Part shown: piece after piece, positions 18,870 through 27,745 of the stretch
How positions within the stretch are numbered: position 1 is the stretch's first letter
Layout of the letters: each line of letters opens with the position of its first letter
The notes under the pieces: generated by a model
What the model saw: the letters and a program-made list of their open reading frames with translations, nothing else
Told to the model about the DNA's origin: nothing
Database searches by the model: none
NCBI RefSeq assembly: GCF_022811725.1
Contig: NZ_CP094527.1
Span: 2,728,001 to 2,792,000, forward strand
Source: Mucilaginibacter sp. SMC90
Lineage (GTDB): Bacteria > Bacteroidota > Bacteroidia > Sphingobacteriales > Sphingobacteriaceae
Direction: 5' to 3'
Length of the DNA: 64,000 bases
Program-made: the position numbers and the translations under genes

Positions 18870-19349
18870 TTAGTTTGTAAAATGAATTTCAACGCGTCGG
18901 TTTTTTTGACGGCCTCCGGATGTTTTATTTGATGCAATCGGGTGGGTATAGCCATATTCGGTAGCGGCAATACGTGCCGAATCGGCACCGTTTTTTACAA
19001 GGTAAGCTTTTACTGCTTCGGCGCGGGCTTTTGACAGCATCCAATTATAAACGTATGCACCTTTATTATCTGCATAGCCCCCCAGCTTAAGAGATGCATT
19101 GTTATCTGTCATCAATTTCGCTACATTTTTCAGGTTGCTTTGAGCATTATCAGGAATAGTAGATTTGTTGAACCCAAATTCAATGTTTTTGATCTTCAGG
19201 TTGGCAAGTGCTTTAGGTGACATTTTTTTCGGAATGTCACTTTTTTTCTTTGAAGGGGCATCCGGATTAGCTGCTGCAACAGTATAAGATACTAAACAAA
19301 ACAAAACGGCTAATGCCGGCGCAATCAATTTTAAATAATTCGTTTTCAT
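18870..19349 (-). CDS. OmpA-family peptidoglycan-binding protein
   Basis: A 159-residue secreted protein: signal peptide (to about VAAA), a short Lys/Pro-rich linker (PSKKKSDIPKKMSPK) and one OmpA C-terminal domain (about 50-159). The domain keeps the diaminopimelate-binding pattern GYADNKG, the helix NWMLSKARAEAVKAYLVKNGAD and the end GGRQKNRRVEIHF. It lacks the N-terminal beta-barrel, so it is a small periplasmic cell-wall-binding protein. It lies 53 bases downstream of a Wzz-like gene on the same strand and could be its last partner. Confidence 0.88.
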   Translation of the reverse strand: MKTNYLKLIAPALAVLFCLVSYTVAAANPDAPSKKKSDIPKKMSPKALANLKIKNIEFGFNKSTIPDNAQSNLKNVAKLMTDNNASLKLGGYADNKGAYVYNWMLSKARAEAVKAYLVKNGADSARIAATEYGYTHPIASNKTSGGRQKNRRVEIHFTN

Positions 19350-19402
19350 GATTTTAGTGGTTATGTTTTAATAGAATATTTCGTTTTGAATTTTTACGTT
19401 AT

Positions 19403-20833
19403 CTAATGATGGCGTGGATGAAGGTTCACTCTCTTTACCGATAACAGGTAGCTATTTAACGTGATCAACAAAACCGGAACCAGCAACCCAGCTAACAGCG
19501 CAAAAAGATATACCAACAATGATTTTGAAACCACAGATACTCTGTTGTCTGATTTTTGGATTACATTAAGCCGGGGCACTGCGTTCTGTTCATTTACACC
19601 TTGTAACTTTCTGTTATACAGCTTTTGTTTGTTGCCTATCACTGCATTGATCTGGGTCAGCGAATCATTTAACTGTGCCAGTACAAATGCGCCTACCGAT
19701 CTTGACCATTTAGGCTGGCTACTATCTTTGATTTGCTTATCCCTTAATGTTATCGTATTTAAAAGCTCTTTCTTTAATAATTCAATCTCAATATCGAATG
19801 CATGTATGCTTGCATCGGATACGTCTGAATCTCGTAATTCCCGTTGCTTATCAAGCTGAACCTGGTTAAAGTCCTTTATAAGTTTATCAATATGACTATC
19901 GTTAACATCATAGCCGTCGGGTATCAAAACAAAGGTGTTTGTTGGTTTTGTGATATAAGGCTTAATTGCAGTAAATACGTTTAAGGCAACTTTCTCTTTT
20001 TCTGTTGTAACTACCGGCGTTGCTTTTTGTATGCGATTTAGCACGTTCTGTTGTTCCCGGTAAGTATTAGCTATAGTTTTAAAATATGCTATACTATCCT
20101 TAAGGGCTACTAAGTGCGAAGCATTATTTGCCGGCTTTTCGGGCGGGTATGCTTTGGCGTACCGGTTATTTACAACATTTATTAATTTGCTTAAAAAGTC
20201 ATGGCCTTTTTGAGCATTATCCGCGCTTAAAATTAATTCAAAGGTTTTGCCGCTTAAAATTTTCGTATCAAGGCTTTTGCTGAATTGTTCAGTTAAGTAG
20301 GGAAGAGGGGTAAGTTTTATTGTTAGCGGCTGCTGCACAGGTTTAAACGCGGGCCCTCTTATTATCATATAATTTAAAGAGCCATATTTAACCGGATGAT
20401 ATAAGGGGACATCTGTGATCACATTGTTTTGATCAACCCTGCAAACATTACTGCTGATTAAATTAATGGTAATTTCCGTAGGTGTGGTATAGATACTCCC
20501 TTTTCCGAGTACAAATTTTATGGGCAATGAATCGCCATAAACCTCTGTGTTGGTAAACGTCCCCTTTCGGTAATAACTAACCTGGAGGGGTAATGAATCA
20601 AGAGCCTTATGTATCGCAGAATCAGATCGCAATTCGTTAATAGTACTTGCTAATGATTGCCCATCTCCCGAAAGAGATAATTCAACCTGTACTTTATATT
20701 TAGGTGATGAAAAGAGCAGGTAGGAAGACGCCACCAAAGCGAAGACTACTACCGAAGTGATAATTAAATATTTATTATGGGATAATAGGCCAAAAATATT
20801 CCAGCCTTCTCCATTACTGTGAGCCTGGTTCAT
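19403..20833 (-). CDS. Wzz/Wzc-type membrane protein without kinase domain, paralogue A
   Basis: A 476-residue protein with two membrane segments (about 22-42 and 437-460) enclosing a large periplasmic part rich in coiled coil (about 270-420). This is the plan of polysaccharide co-polymerases and chain-length regulators (Wzz, or the N-terminal half of Wzc). The start of the periplasmic part (PKYKVQVELSLSG) resembles that family, and no Walker or tyrosine-kinase region follows the second segment. It is a clear paralogue of the next gene upstream (21196-22755): shared words include FGLLSHNKYLIITSVV, GTFTNTEVYGDSLPIKF and LYHPVKYGSLNY. No glycosyltransferases are near, so the role is unknown. 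Confidence 0.7.
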   Translation of the reverse strand: MNQAHSNGEGWNIFGLLSHNKYLIITSVVVFALVASSYLLFSSPKYKVQVELSLSGDGQSLASTINELRSDSAIHKALDSLPLQVSYYRKGTFTNTEVYGDSLPIKFVLGKGSIYTTPTEITINLISSNVCRVDQNNVITDVPLYHPVKYGSLNYMIIRGPAFKPVQQPLTIKLTPLPYLTEQFSKSLDTKILSGKTFELILSADNAQKGHDFLSKLINVVNNRYAKAYPPEKPANNASHLVALKDSIAYFKTIANTYREQQNVLNRIQKATPVVTTEKEKVALNVFTAIKPYITKPTNTFVLIPDGYDVNDSHIDKLIKDFNQVQLDKQRELRDSDVSDASIHAFDIEIELLKKELLNTITLRDKQIKDSSQPKWSRSVGAFVLAQLNDSLTQINAVIGNKQKLYNRKLQGVNEQNAVPRLNVIQKSDNRVSVVSKSLLVYLFALLAGLLVPVLLITLNSYLLSVKRVNLHPRHH

Positions 20834-21195
20834 AAAATGTTAGTCGTTAGGTATGATGTAATTTTCTGTAATAGAATAACTTACGTATTTAACGAACGAG
20901 TGTTTCTATTATTTGGTTTTTGGCCTTTCATGGTTTCTTAGAGCTATTTAGAGTGTCTCACGAGGTGTTATAGCTGTATTTCACACTCTTGTCTCAAAAA
21001 TTGTAAAGAGATTTATACAACTTTTGAAGCGATTTTGCAGATGACTTTCATTTAATTTAAACGTTATGCCATGTTAGTTTACCAACCATGAGACAGTGCC
21101 GGATTAAAAACGCCCCGTTGCGACTGTAAGATTTAAACACCTTGTTACAATTGATCGGCTTTTTTAAATGTTAGGGACAACGCCATTGGTTATAT
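20834..21195 (-). promoter_or_regulatory. Long upstream region of paralogue A, partly shared with paralogue B
   Basis: 362 bases without a gene. Two blocks match the region before paralogue B: 20982-21007 matches 22903-22928, and 21130-21150 (GATTTAAACACCTTGTTACAA) matches 23026-23046 but for one base. The first block lies at almost the same distance from both start codons (148 and 147 bases). Likely a duplicated promoter or control region. Confidence 0.55.
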
Positions 21196-22755
21196 TTATT
21201 GTGCAGCTATTTTTTTAGCCGATATTATAAAAACATTTATGGTTAGCCATAAAACAGGTAGCAGCAGGCCCGCCAGGAATGCAAACAGATATACGTACAA
21301 CGATTTAGAAATCATGGACTCCCGCACATCCGATTTATAAGTTATAGTGAGTTTCGGCCCGGTGTTCTGTATACCTGCTCCGTGTAACAGCCTGTTGTAT
21401 TGTTGCTGTTTGCTCTTAATTATAGCATTTACCCGGGCCAGCGAATCATTTAATTGTAGTGCTATAAATGACGCTATTGATTTTGGATCTTTTGGTGGTC
21501 CGGCATCTTTTGGCGGTTCAATGTCGTCGGGAGGAGCGATATCTTTCGGTTGCTCAACAACCTTAGGTTGGCGGGTAACTCTGATTTGATGAGCATCCCT
21601 GATTTTTTGTTCCTTTTGCGTTATGCTGTTAACGAGCGCATCCTTTACAGAATTGATTTCGAGCTTGAAAGCGTAAATGCTTGCATCTGCATTGTCTGAA
21701 TCCTGCTGTACCCGTTGCTTATTAAGCTGAGCTTTATTGAAATCCTGTATGAGCGCTCCTATGCGATAGTCGCCGCCTTGATAATTATCCGGTATTATAA
21801 CTAAAGCGTCATTAGGTTTCAATGCATATGATTTGATGGAATTAAGCGTATTTAAATCGGTCTTTTCTTTGTCAGTCAATGGCGTTTGCACGGTTACCGG
21901 TACAAGTACCGGTTTCGGTTTTGGCTTTGGCAATCGTCTTGGCTTTTTGATGTTATTCAGTATGTTTTGCTGTTGGCGATAATTATCGGCCATCGCTTTA
22001 TAATATGTTATACTATCGTTTAATTTAGTAAGTAAAGCACTGTCAACAACTGCGGGTTTGCCTGGTAAACTTGTTTTGGCATATTGGGCATTAACAACTT
22101 CAACAAGCTTATTCAAAAAATCTTCTCCCTTTTTAGCATTATCTGCATTGAAAATCAATTCAAAACTGTCACCGCTCAAAATTTTTGAATTTAAGCTTTT
22201 ACTGAATTGTTTAATTAAGGCGGCAGGAGGAGTGAGCTTTACTGTTAATGGTGGTTGTATGGGTTTAAAGGCAGGGCCTTTTACTATGGTATAATTTAAA
22301 GAGGCATATTTAACAGGATGGTATAAGGGTACATCTGTAAGTACGTTATTTTGATCAATCCTGCAGACATTGCCGTTAATTAAATTGATGGTGATTTCGG
22401 TAGGCGAATCGTAGGTACTACTTTTGCCAAGCATAAATTTAACGGGTAACGAATCGCCATAAATTTCTGTTGTGGTAAAAGTACCCTCATGATAATAGCT
22501 TACCTGAAAGCCTAACGCTTTGACCGCTTTTTCTATTGTCGTTTCAGAGCGTAGTTCGTTAATTGCTGCCGTTGGTATTTCCCAGTACTCAGAAGCAGAT
22601 AACTCCATCCTCACTTTGTATTTGGGAGATAAAAAGAGTAAATAAACCGAGGCCGCTGCAACAAAAATTACTACCGAGGTAATAATTAAATACTTGTTGC
22701 GGAATAACAGGCCCGAAATATTCCTTCCCGCCTTTTTGATGCGAGCATGGTTCAT
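21196..22755 (-). CDS. Wzz/Wzc-type membrane protein without kinase domain, paralogue B
   Basis: A 519-residue version of the neighbouring protein with the same two membrane segments (about 22-42 and 488-510), the same periplasmic head and the same C-terminal membrane segment (KSLYVYLFAFLAGLLLPVLW). It is longer because of two Pro-rich inserts: a PKPKPKP run near 275 and an acidic PPDDIEPPKDAGPP stretch near 410. Such inserts could span the cell wall or act as spacers between coiled-coil parts. It has its own upstream region and is separated from paralogue A by 362 bases, so the two are probably separate units from a tandem duplication. Role unknown. Confidence 0.7.
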   Translation of the reverse strand: MNHARIKKAGRNISGLLFRNKYLIITSVVIFVAAASVYLLFLSPKYKVRMELSASEYWEIPTAAINELRSETTIEKAVKALGFQVSYYHEGTFTTTEIYGDSLPVKFMLGKSSTYDSPTEITINLINGNVCRIDQNNVLTDVPLYHPVKYASLNYTIVKGPAFKPIQPPLTVKLTPPAALIKQFSKSLNSKILSGDSFELIFNADNAKKGEDFLNKLVEVVNAQYAKTSLPGKPAVVDSALLTKLNDSITYYKAMADNYRQQQNILNNIKKPRRLPKPKPKPVLVPVTVQTPLTDKEKTDLNTLNSIKSYALKPNDALVIIPDNYQGGDYRIGALIQDFNKAQLNKQRVQQDSDNADASIYAFKLEINSVKDALVNSITQKEQKIRDAHQIRVTRQPKVVEQPKDIAPPDDIEPPKDAGPPKDPKSIASFIALQLNDSLARVNAIIKSKQQQYNRLLHGAGIQNTGPKLTITYKSDVRESMISKSLYVYLFAFLAGLLLPVLWLTINVFIISAKKIAAQ

Positions 22756-23104
22756 AGAAGATAGTTGTTTTTCGTGGTGTAAATTACTGTAATTTAGTAA
22801 TTTAGAATTGATTTGGAATGTGTGCCTTTGCGGTTTGTTCTTTGAGGCTGTGGTAATTTCGGTGATTTTCGTAATGATTCACATGTTGCTACAGCTAAAC
22901 TTCACAGTTGTGTCTCGAAAATTGTAAACTAAAGTTCACAACTCACGGAGCGTGTTGCCAGGTATTTTCATAAAAAGATGGGGTAATCTTACCAATAACG
23001 GGCCGGCTGATTTGAGATTTAAACACTTTGTTACAAACAAATTGCCGTCTTTTTCAAAGAAAATTCATATCATAGCAGCCCCAAACTATTTGAGTTGTTT
23101 TTAA
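22756..23104. promoter_or_regulatory. Shared divergent region between paralogue B and GH20
   Basis: 349 bases between divergent genes. Blocks 22903-22928 and 23026-23046 are copies of those before paralogue A. No exact TTG-N19-TAnnTTTG promoter was found on either strand. Confidence 0.5.
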
Positions 23105-24892
23105 ATGAAGTTTAAGACCGTACTTGTATTTCTTCTGTTTTGCGGTTCCGTTCGGGCGCAAAATGTCAATATAATCCCGCAGCCTAAATCGGTTATTAAT
23201 GGAACCGGCCAGTTTACCTTTAGTAATCACAGTACTGTTGGAGTAAACGATGCATCGTTATTGCCGATAGCGCGCTACTTTCAAAAACAAGTAAGCCAGT
23301 CGGCTGGTTTTACGCTTGCAGTTGATAATAAAGATGCGGGCAGTGTCATTCATTTGCTTTTAACAAACGGCGATCCTACTGCCGGGGCATATTCTTTAAA
23401 AATTGTTGCTAACGAAATCACTATTTCCTCCTCAAACCGCGACGGGGTATTTTATGGAATGATCTCGTTATTGCAAATGATCAAAGACCAGCCAAGGGGA
23501 GAAAGCATCAATTTATCATCGTTAACCATCACCGATACCCCACGTTACCAGTGGAGGGGATTAATGCTTGATGAATCGCGCCATTTTTTCGGGATGGAAA
23601 AAGTTAAACAGATCCTTGATTGGATGGCTTACTATAAGTTGAATAAGTTTCACTGGCACCTGACCGATGCCCAGGGCTGGCGTTTAGAGATAAAAAAATA
23701 TCCTAAGCTAACATTGGTTGGCGGCATAGGAAACTATAGTGACTCATCTGCCGATCCGCAATATTATACCCAAGCGCAGATCAAAGATATCATTGCTTAC
23801 GCAGCCGAGAGGTTCATTACCGTGATCCCTGAAATTGATATGCCCGGCCATGCTACGGCAGCTAACAAGGCATACCCTCAGTTTAGCGGTGGCAGCGTTG
23901 AAGGTTATCCTAATTTTACGTTCAATCCTGCAATCGATAGCACCTACCAGTTTCTCGGTAACATTATCAAAGAAACCAGTGCGCTTTTCCCTTCCAAAAT
24001 GATTCATTTAGGAGGTGATGAGGTTGCATTGGGAGTCAAAGCATGGTCGCTAAATCCTTCTATCGCAGGGTTTATGCAGAAAAATAATTTTGCAGATGTG
24101 GGTGAGCTGGAGCGTTATTTCTTTAAAAGAGTAGCCGACACGGCTTTGAATGCAGGCAATAAAATATTGGCCTGGGACGAAGCAACCGGCACAAACCTGC
24201 CTGCTGATAAAACCATTATTTTTTGGTGGAGACAAAACTTGCCCGGCCAGTTGCATTTAGCTGTGCAAAAAGGCTATCAGGTAGTACTTTGTCCGCGACT
24301 GCCGATGTATTTTGATTTTGTGCAGGATGCTGATCATATCTCAGGCCGCAGATGGAAAGGTGTATACAACACGGTTGGCAGTGTTTATGGCTTTCCGGAA
24401 AGACAATTGCAAAACAATGAGGACTTACAATCAAAACAGATCATTGGTGTACAGGCCAACATCTGGACTGAAATGATCGGTTCTGAAAAACGCCTTGATT
24501 TTATGCTGTTCCCGCGCATTGCAGGCTTAGCAGAAGCCGGGTGGACTGCACCTGAATTGAAGGACGAAGAAGCGTTTAACAATCGCTTAAAGGCAAGTAT
24601 CAAAATTTACGATGCTGCCAGCATTTATTATTTCAATCCATTCGATAAGTTTTTCCATGATGAAGCCATTGATTTTGGCCCTAAGATCAGGAAAATGGAA
24701 AGACCGCCAGATCAGAATATTGATGAAGAGGGCTATCGTCCGCACAGAAGGCATGGAAGGGCGTCTAAAAGGAGCAGCCATTCGTCAAAACATTCATCAT
24801 CAGTAAAGCATTCGTCGTCAAAAAAATCTTCTTCAAAAAAATCTTCCTCATCGGGTAAAAGCAAAAAAGCATCTCATAAAAAAAGGAAATAA
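23105..24892 (+). CDS. Beta-N-acetylhexosaminidase, GH20, with Ser/Lys-rich tail
   Basis: A 595-residue secreted glycosidase. After the signal peptide (to VRA) come the GH20 N-terminal domain (about 20-145) and the catalytic barrel (about 150-500). The acid pair is Asp305-Glu306 in HLGGDEVALG, and RGLMLDESRHFF and the substrate-assisted W/Y residues are in place. It removes terminal GlcNAc or GalNAc from chito-oligosaccharides or glycans. From about residue 545 a tail of roughly 50 residues is built almost only from Ser, Lys, His and Arg (SSHSSKHSSS, KKSSSKKSSSS); such a tail is not part of GH20. A second GH20 and a GH9 lie downstream in the window. Confidence 0.92.
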   Translation: MKFKTVLVFLLFCGSVRAQNVNIIPQPKSVINGTGQFTFSNHSTVGVNDASLLPIARYFQKQVSQSAGFTLAVDNKDAGSVIHLLLTNGDPTAGAYSLKIVANEITISSSNRDGVFYGMISLLQMIKDQPRGESINLSSLTITDTPRYQWRGLMLDESRHFFGMEKVKQILDWMAYYKLNKFHWHLTDAQGWRLEIKKYPKLTLVGGIGNYSDSSADPQYYTQAQIKDIIAYAAERFITVIPEIDMPGHATAANKAYPQFSGGSVEGYPNFTFNPAIDSTYQFLGNIIKETSALFPSKMIHLGGDEVALGVKAWSLNPSIAGFMQKNNFADVGELERYFFKRVADTALNAGNKILAWDEATGTNLPADKTIIFWWRQNLPGQLHLAVQKGYQVVLCPRLPMYFDFVQDADHISGRRWKGVYNTVGSVYGFPERQLQNNEDLQSKQIIGVQANIWTEMIGSEKRLDFMLFPRIAGLAEAGWTAPELKDEEAFNNRLKASIKIYDAASIYYFNPFDKFFHDEAIDFGPKIRKMERPPDQNIDEEGYRPHRRHGRASKRSSHSSKHSSSVKHSSSKKSSSKKSSSSGKSKKASHKKRK

Positions 24893-24913
24893 CCAACAGG
24901 TTATTTCCTTTTT
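24880..24913. terminator. Bidirectional terminator between convergent genes
   Basis: AAAAAGGAAATAACC (24880-24894) pairs with GGTTATTTCCTTTTT (24899-24913), loop of 4. The left arm contains the stop codon of the GH20 gene. A-run and T-run flank it on the two sides, so it serves both strands. Confidence 0.85.
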
Positions 24914-24933
24914 GAAATCACATACGGATAGTA

Positions 24934-25275
24934 TTATCTGTAGGAGGATAAATGTGTGGTTTTAATGCTCAGAACAAACGATTTGCCAACGCTCATCTTT
25001 ACATTCTTATCTTTTAAAAGCTCTTTGATCGCGCTGTCGGCTTTAAGGAGCTCGTATAGGTCGCGGGCCACTGCCGATCCGCTGATGTTGTTGGTAACCT
25101 TGCCGTTTTCCATGTTGATGCTAAATGTATAACCGGATTTGCCTCTGCTGCCTGCTGCTTCAAAATCAGTTATATTTAGCTTAAACTGCTGTTCTTCCTG
25201 CAGGCTTCTTTTTAAGTGCAGGCGTATTACAGGCATGTACTTTTGCCATGTCATCAAATAATTTCTTTCGTCCAT
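24934..25275 (-). CDS. Hypothetical protein, 113 residues
   Basis: A soluble 113-residue protein without a signal peptide, family not recognised. The N-terminal part is helical (TWQKYMPVIRLHLKRSLQEEQQFKL). The middle has strand-like segments (GYTFSINMENGKV) and an ISGSAVARDLYELLKADSAIKELLKDKNVKMSVGKSFVLSIKT end, which suggests an alpha/beta fold. It converges on the GH20 gene. Directly upstream is a terminator-like hairpin (25295-25325), so it is either a separate unit or attenuated from the small gene before it. Confidence 0.65.
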   Translation of the reverse strand: MDERNYLMTWQKYMPVIRLHLKRSLQEEQQFKLNITDFEAAGSRGKSGYTFSINMENGKVTNNISGSAVARDLYELLKADSAIKELLKDKNVKMSVGKSFVLSIKTTHLSSYR

Positions 25276-25294
25276 AATCGTTTTTTAAAAGCAA

Positions 25295-25325
25295 AAGCCC
25301 TCGTATAGTGTGGATACAAGGGCTT
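25295..25325 (-). terminator. Hairpin with T-rich end ahead of the 113-residue protein gene
   Basis: On the minus strand AAGCCCTTGTAT pairs with ATACGAGGGCTT around 7 bases with one mismatch, followed by TTGCTTTT. It could end the transcript of the small minus-strand gene at 25380-25589 or act as an attenuator before the 113-residue protein. Confidence 0.65.
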
Positions 25326-25379
25326 CGGTTATCGGGTTTAGGAGCTTGTAAAATCTCCTGGTATAATGCGTTGTAATTA

Positions 25380-25589
25380 TCAGCCTGTTGCAGCGGCCAA
25401 TTTTTGTAACTTTTCAAAGTTAATTAAATAAATGAGTAAAGCGGTTGGTATTATTAGTTTGTTTTTAATAGGCTCAATAAGCAGCCAGAGCTGTTTAAAT
25501 ACATTGTAGTGGTGAATTAGGGGCAATGGCCAATGCTTTTTAACAGAGATCATTAACTGCCGGTTTGTAAATGCTGTAAATTGCGCCAT
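25380..25589 (-). CDS. Possible small protein, 69 residues
   Basis: Begins MAQFTAFTNRQLMISVKKHW and has a hydrophobic, possibly membrane-associated stretch (NKLIIPTALLIYLINF) before a short basic end. The ATG at 25589 is preferred over the TTG one codon upstream. It is divergent from the GH9 gene, 18 bases apart, and followed by a terminator-like hairpin. No family recognised; may be chance. Confidence 0.4.
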   Translation of the reverse strand: MAQFTAFTNRQLMISVKKHWPLPLIHHYNVFKQLWLLIEPIKNKLIIPTALLIYLINFEKLQKLAAATG

Positions 25590-25607
25590 CAATAAACCTC
25601 TATTTAC

Positions 25608-27386
25608 ATGAACCTGTTTAACCGCTGCCAGCTTATCCTTTCCGTTTTCTTCGTTTTGTTTTGCTGCCTTTGCAAAGCCGAACCTGTTTTTTATATGAAT
25701 CAGGTGGGTTATGATGTGCGGGGGGCAAAAACTGTTGTTGTGCGTTGCGATGCTAAACTTGTTAAGGGGATACTTTTTTCGTTACAAAATTCAAATGGGA
25801 ATGCTGTACATATCGCTCCATTAAAAGGCCCGTTAAAGATTAATGAATGGGACAAGGGCGGATATTTTTACCAGGCCGACTTTTCCGGATTCAAAACGGA
25901 AGGAAAATACAGGGTTTATATTGGTACCAAAGATTTTCATTCTCAATCCGATTGGTTTGAGATTAAGGAAAATGCGCTCGCAGTAACTACCATTCCGTCG
26001 GTATTGAGCTATTATAACAGGCAGCGGGCCAATACGCCAACCGAGTTGCAGGCCGATGCCGCTGTTCAGCTTTATGGCAGCGACAAAACTGTTGATCTGC
26101 GCGGCGGTTGGTGCGATGCCTCCGGCGATGTAAGCAAATACTTTTCGCATTTAGCTTACGCCAATTTTGTATCGCCTCAGCAAATACCTCTGGTAACATG
26201 GTCAATGATCAATACGATACAAACCGCGCCGGGTTTGTTAAACAAACTGAATGTTTATAATGGCATGGTGAATGAAGCCCTGTGGGGAGCCGATTACATG
26301 ATGCGGGCTCTGTCGAAAGACGATTATTTTTACATGATCGTATTCAGCTATTTTAATAAAGATCCTAAAGCCCGCCGTGTAGTTGGGCTAAAAGCAAACA
26401 GTGTTACTACAAATGAATACCAGGCGGCTTTTCGTGAAGGTGGAGGGATGGCCATAGCTTCGCTGGCGAGGATCTCACAATTAAAAAAGGACGGCGATTT
26501 TAAATCTGCCGAATACCTTGCAGCTGCTAAGCGGGGCTTTGCTCATTTGTTGGCTAACAATACTAAGTACGATGATGATGGTAAGGAAAATATCATTGAT
26601 GATTATTGTGCACTGATGGCTGCAACCGAATTGTGGATAGCTACAGACAGCGCTCTTTATCGTGATGAAGCCCGTAAGCGAGCCAGCCACCTGAATAAGC
26701 GAATGAGCCCGGCAGGTTATTTTATTGCAGATGATGGCGACAGGCCTTTCTGGCATGCGGCAGATGCAGGGCTGCCTGTGGTAGCTTTATGCCGTTACCT
26801 GGATAAAGAAAAAGATGCCGATGAAAGAGGTGCCGCGCTATCAACCATAAAAAAAGCCTTGGATTATAACCTGAAGGTAACGGAGAATGTGGAAAACCCG
26901 TTTGGTTATGCCCGGCAGTCATTTAAATTCAGGGGTGAGATAAAAGATGGCTTCTTTATCCCGCATGAAAATGAAACCGGCTGGTGGTGGCAGGGAGAAA
27001 ATGCCCGCCTGGGTTCGCTGGCTACGGCTGCGTTAATTGGGGGGCGACTGGTGTATCCTGAAAAGAGCGGCTGGGGCGTGAAAAAAGAGCTGGCCGAATA
27101 TGCATCGCACCAAATAGCCTGGATCCTGGGATGCAATCCTTACCAAATGTGTTTTATGTACCAGTACGGCAAAAATAACGTGCCCTATATGAGTTCAAAC
27201 TTCGGCCACGGGTCGGGTAAAGGTGGTATCTCTAACGGCATCACCGGTAAAAAAGAAAACCCGGATGGCAGCGGTATCGACTTTAAAATGAAAGACGATG
27301 GCAACGAATGGCGCTGGACAGAGCAGTGGCTGCCCCACGCCGCCTGGTACTTACAGGCAGTTACGGCAATGGCTGTTAAAGAGTGA
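25608..27386 (+). CDS. Glycoside hydrolase family 9 (cellulase/exo-glucosaminidase type)
   Basis: A 592-residue secreted enzyme: signal peptide (to CKA), an Ig-like CelD N-terminal domain (about 25-120, FYMNQVGYDVRGAKTVVV) and the GH9 alpha/alpha barrel. The catalytic aspartates lie in GGWCDASGD (Asp170, Asp174) and the acid in WRWTEQWLPHAAW (Glu572). GWWWQGENARL and ILGCNPYQMCFM are typical GH9 segments. GH9 cuts beta-1,4-glucans, but some members with the DASGD form release glucosamine from chitosan oligomers (family knowledge, as in Vibrio-type enzymes). With a GH20 on each side, an amino-sugar substrate is a reasonable guess. It has no dockerin or sorting signal that I can see. Confidence 0.88.
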   Translation: MNLFNRCQLILSVFFVLFCCLCKAEPVFYMNQVGYDVRGAKTVVVRCDAKLVKGILFSLQNSNGNAVHIAPLKGPLKINEWDKGGYFYQADFSGFKTEGKYRVYIGTKDFHSQSDWFEIKENALAVTTIPSVLSYYNRQRANTPTELQADAAVQLYGSDKTVDLRGGWCDASGDVSKYFSHLAYANFVSPQQIPLVTWSMINTIQTAPGLLNKLNVYNGMVNEALWGADYMMRALSKDDYFYMIVFSYFNKDPKARRVVGLKANSVTTNEYQAAFREGGGMAIASLARISQLKKDGDFKSAEYLAAAKRGFAHLLANNTKYDDDGKENIIDDYCALMAATELWIATDSALYRDEARKRASHLNKRMSPAGYFIADDGDRPFWHAADAGLPVVALCRYLDKEKDADERGAALSTIKKALDYNLKVTENVENPFGYARQSFKFRGEIKDGFFIPHENETGWWWQGENARLGSLATAALIGGRLVYPEKSGWGVKKELAEYASHQIAWILGCNPYQMCFMYQYGKNNVPYMSSNFGHGSGKGGISNGITGKKENPDGSGIDFKMKDDGNEWRWTEQWLPHAAWYLQAVTAMAVKE

Positions 27387-27411
27387 GTGATATGCATGAA
27401 AAATAAAAAAA

Positions 27412-27496
27412 TGTCATGGGTAGGTACAAAGCATCTTCCTTGCCATATATAGCGGCCATACTTGTTGCAGAAAATCCTTCGTACCTTAGGATGACA
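27412..27496. repeat. Inverted-repeat element with TGTCAT ends
   Basis: Starts TGTCATGGGTAGGTACAAAG and ends TTCGTACCTTAGGATGACA; the ends are imperfect reverse complements over about 25 bases. Lies after the GH9 gene. A different family from the copies at 8227, 40411, 48892 and 60571, though both end in GTCAT. Confidence 0.55.
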
Positions 27497-27519
27497 GTCT
27501 TTTTTAATTATGCATGGGT

Positions 27520-27605
27520 AACTTGTTTCAACACCTCAATGCTAAGCCATATGCTGAATAAATCACCGGCCTGTCCTGTGGGATACTGAACAAGTTCAGC
27601 ATGAC
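27520..27605. repeat. Second inverted-repeat element downstream of GH9
   Basis: AACTTGTTTCA on the left and ACTGAACAAGTTCAGCATGAC on the right are imperfect reverse complements. The right arm is the common Bacteroidota 'gtcatgctgaacttgtttcagcat' type of repeat (from memory). Confidence 0.5.
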
Positions 27606-27694
27606 GGCATAGAGGTGTCATTTTACCTTTGGAGTCCATCGTATTTTAAAATCGCTTTGGCATTTTTGGATCCCCTGATTGTCACTTTCACGCC

Positions 27695-27745
27695 TTGAAG
27701 CGACCATATCTATAGGTATATTTGATATATTAAACCTATAGATAT
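27695..27745 (+). promoter_or_regulatory. Promoter with a perfect 12-base inverted repeat, alpha/beta-hydrolase gene
   Basis: TTG (27695-27697), a 19-base spacer and TATATTTG (27717-27724) form a full promoter. ATATCTATAGGT (27706-27717) and ACCTATAGATAT (27734-27745) are perfect inverted repeats 16 bases apart that bracket the -7 box and run into the start codon. Such a site would let a repressor block both polymerase and ribosome. No regulator gene is adjacent. Confidence 0.75.

Noticed and set aside
19403..22755. The two Wzz-like proteins as BY-kinases (Wzc)
   Set aside because: No Walker A/B or Tyr cluster follows the second membrane segment.
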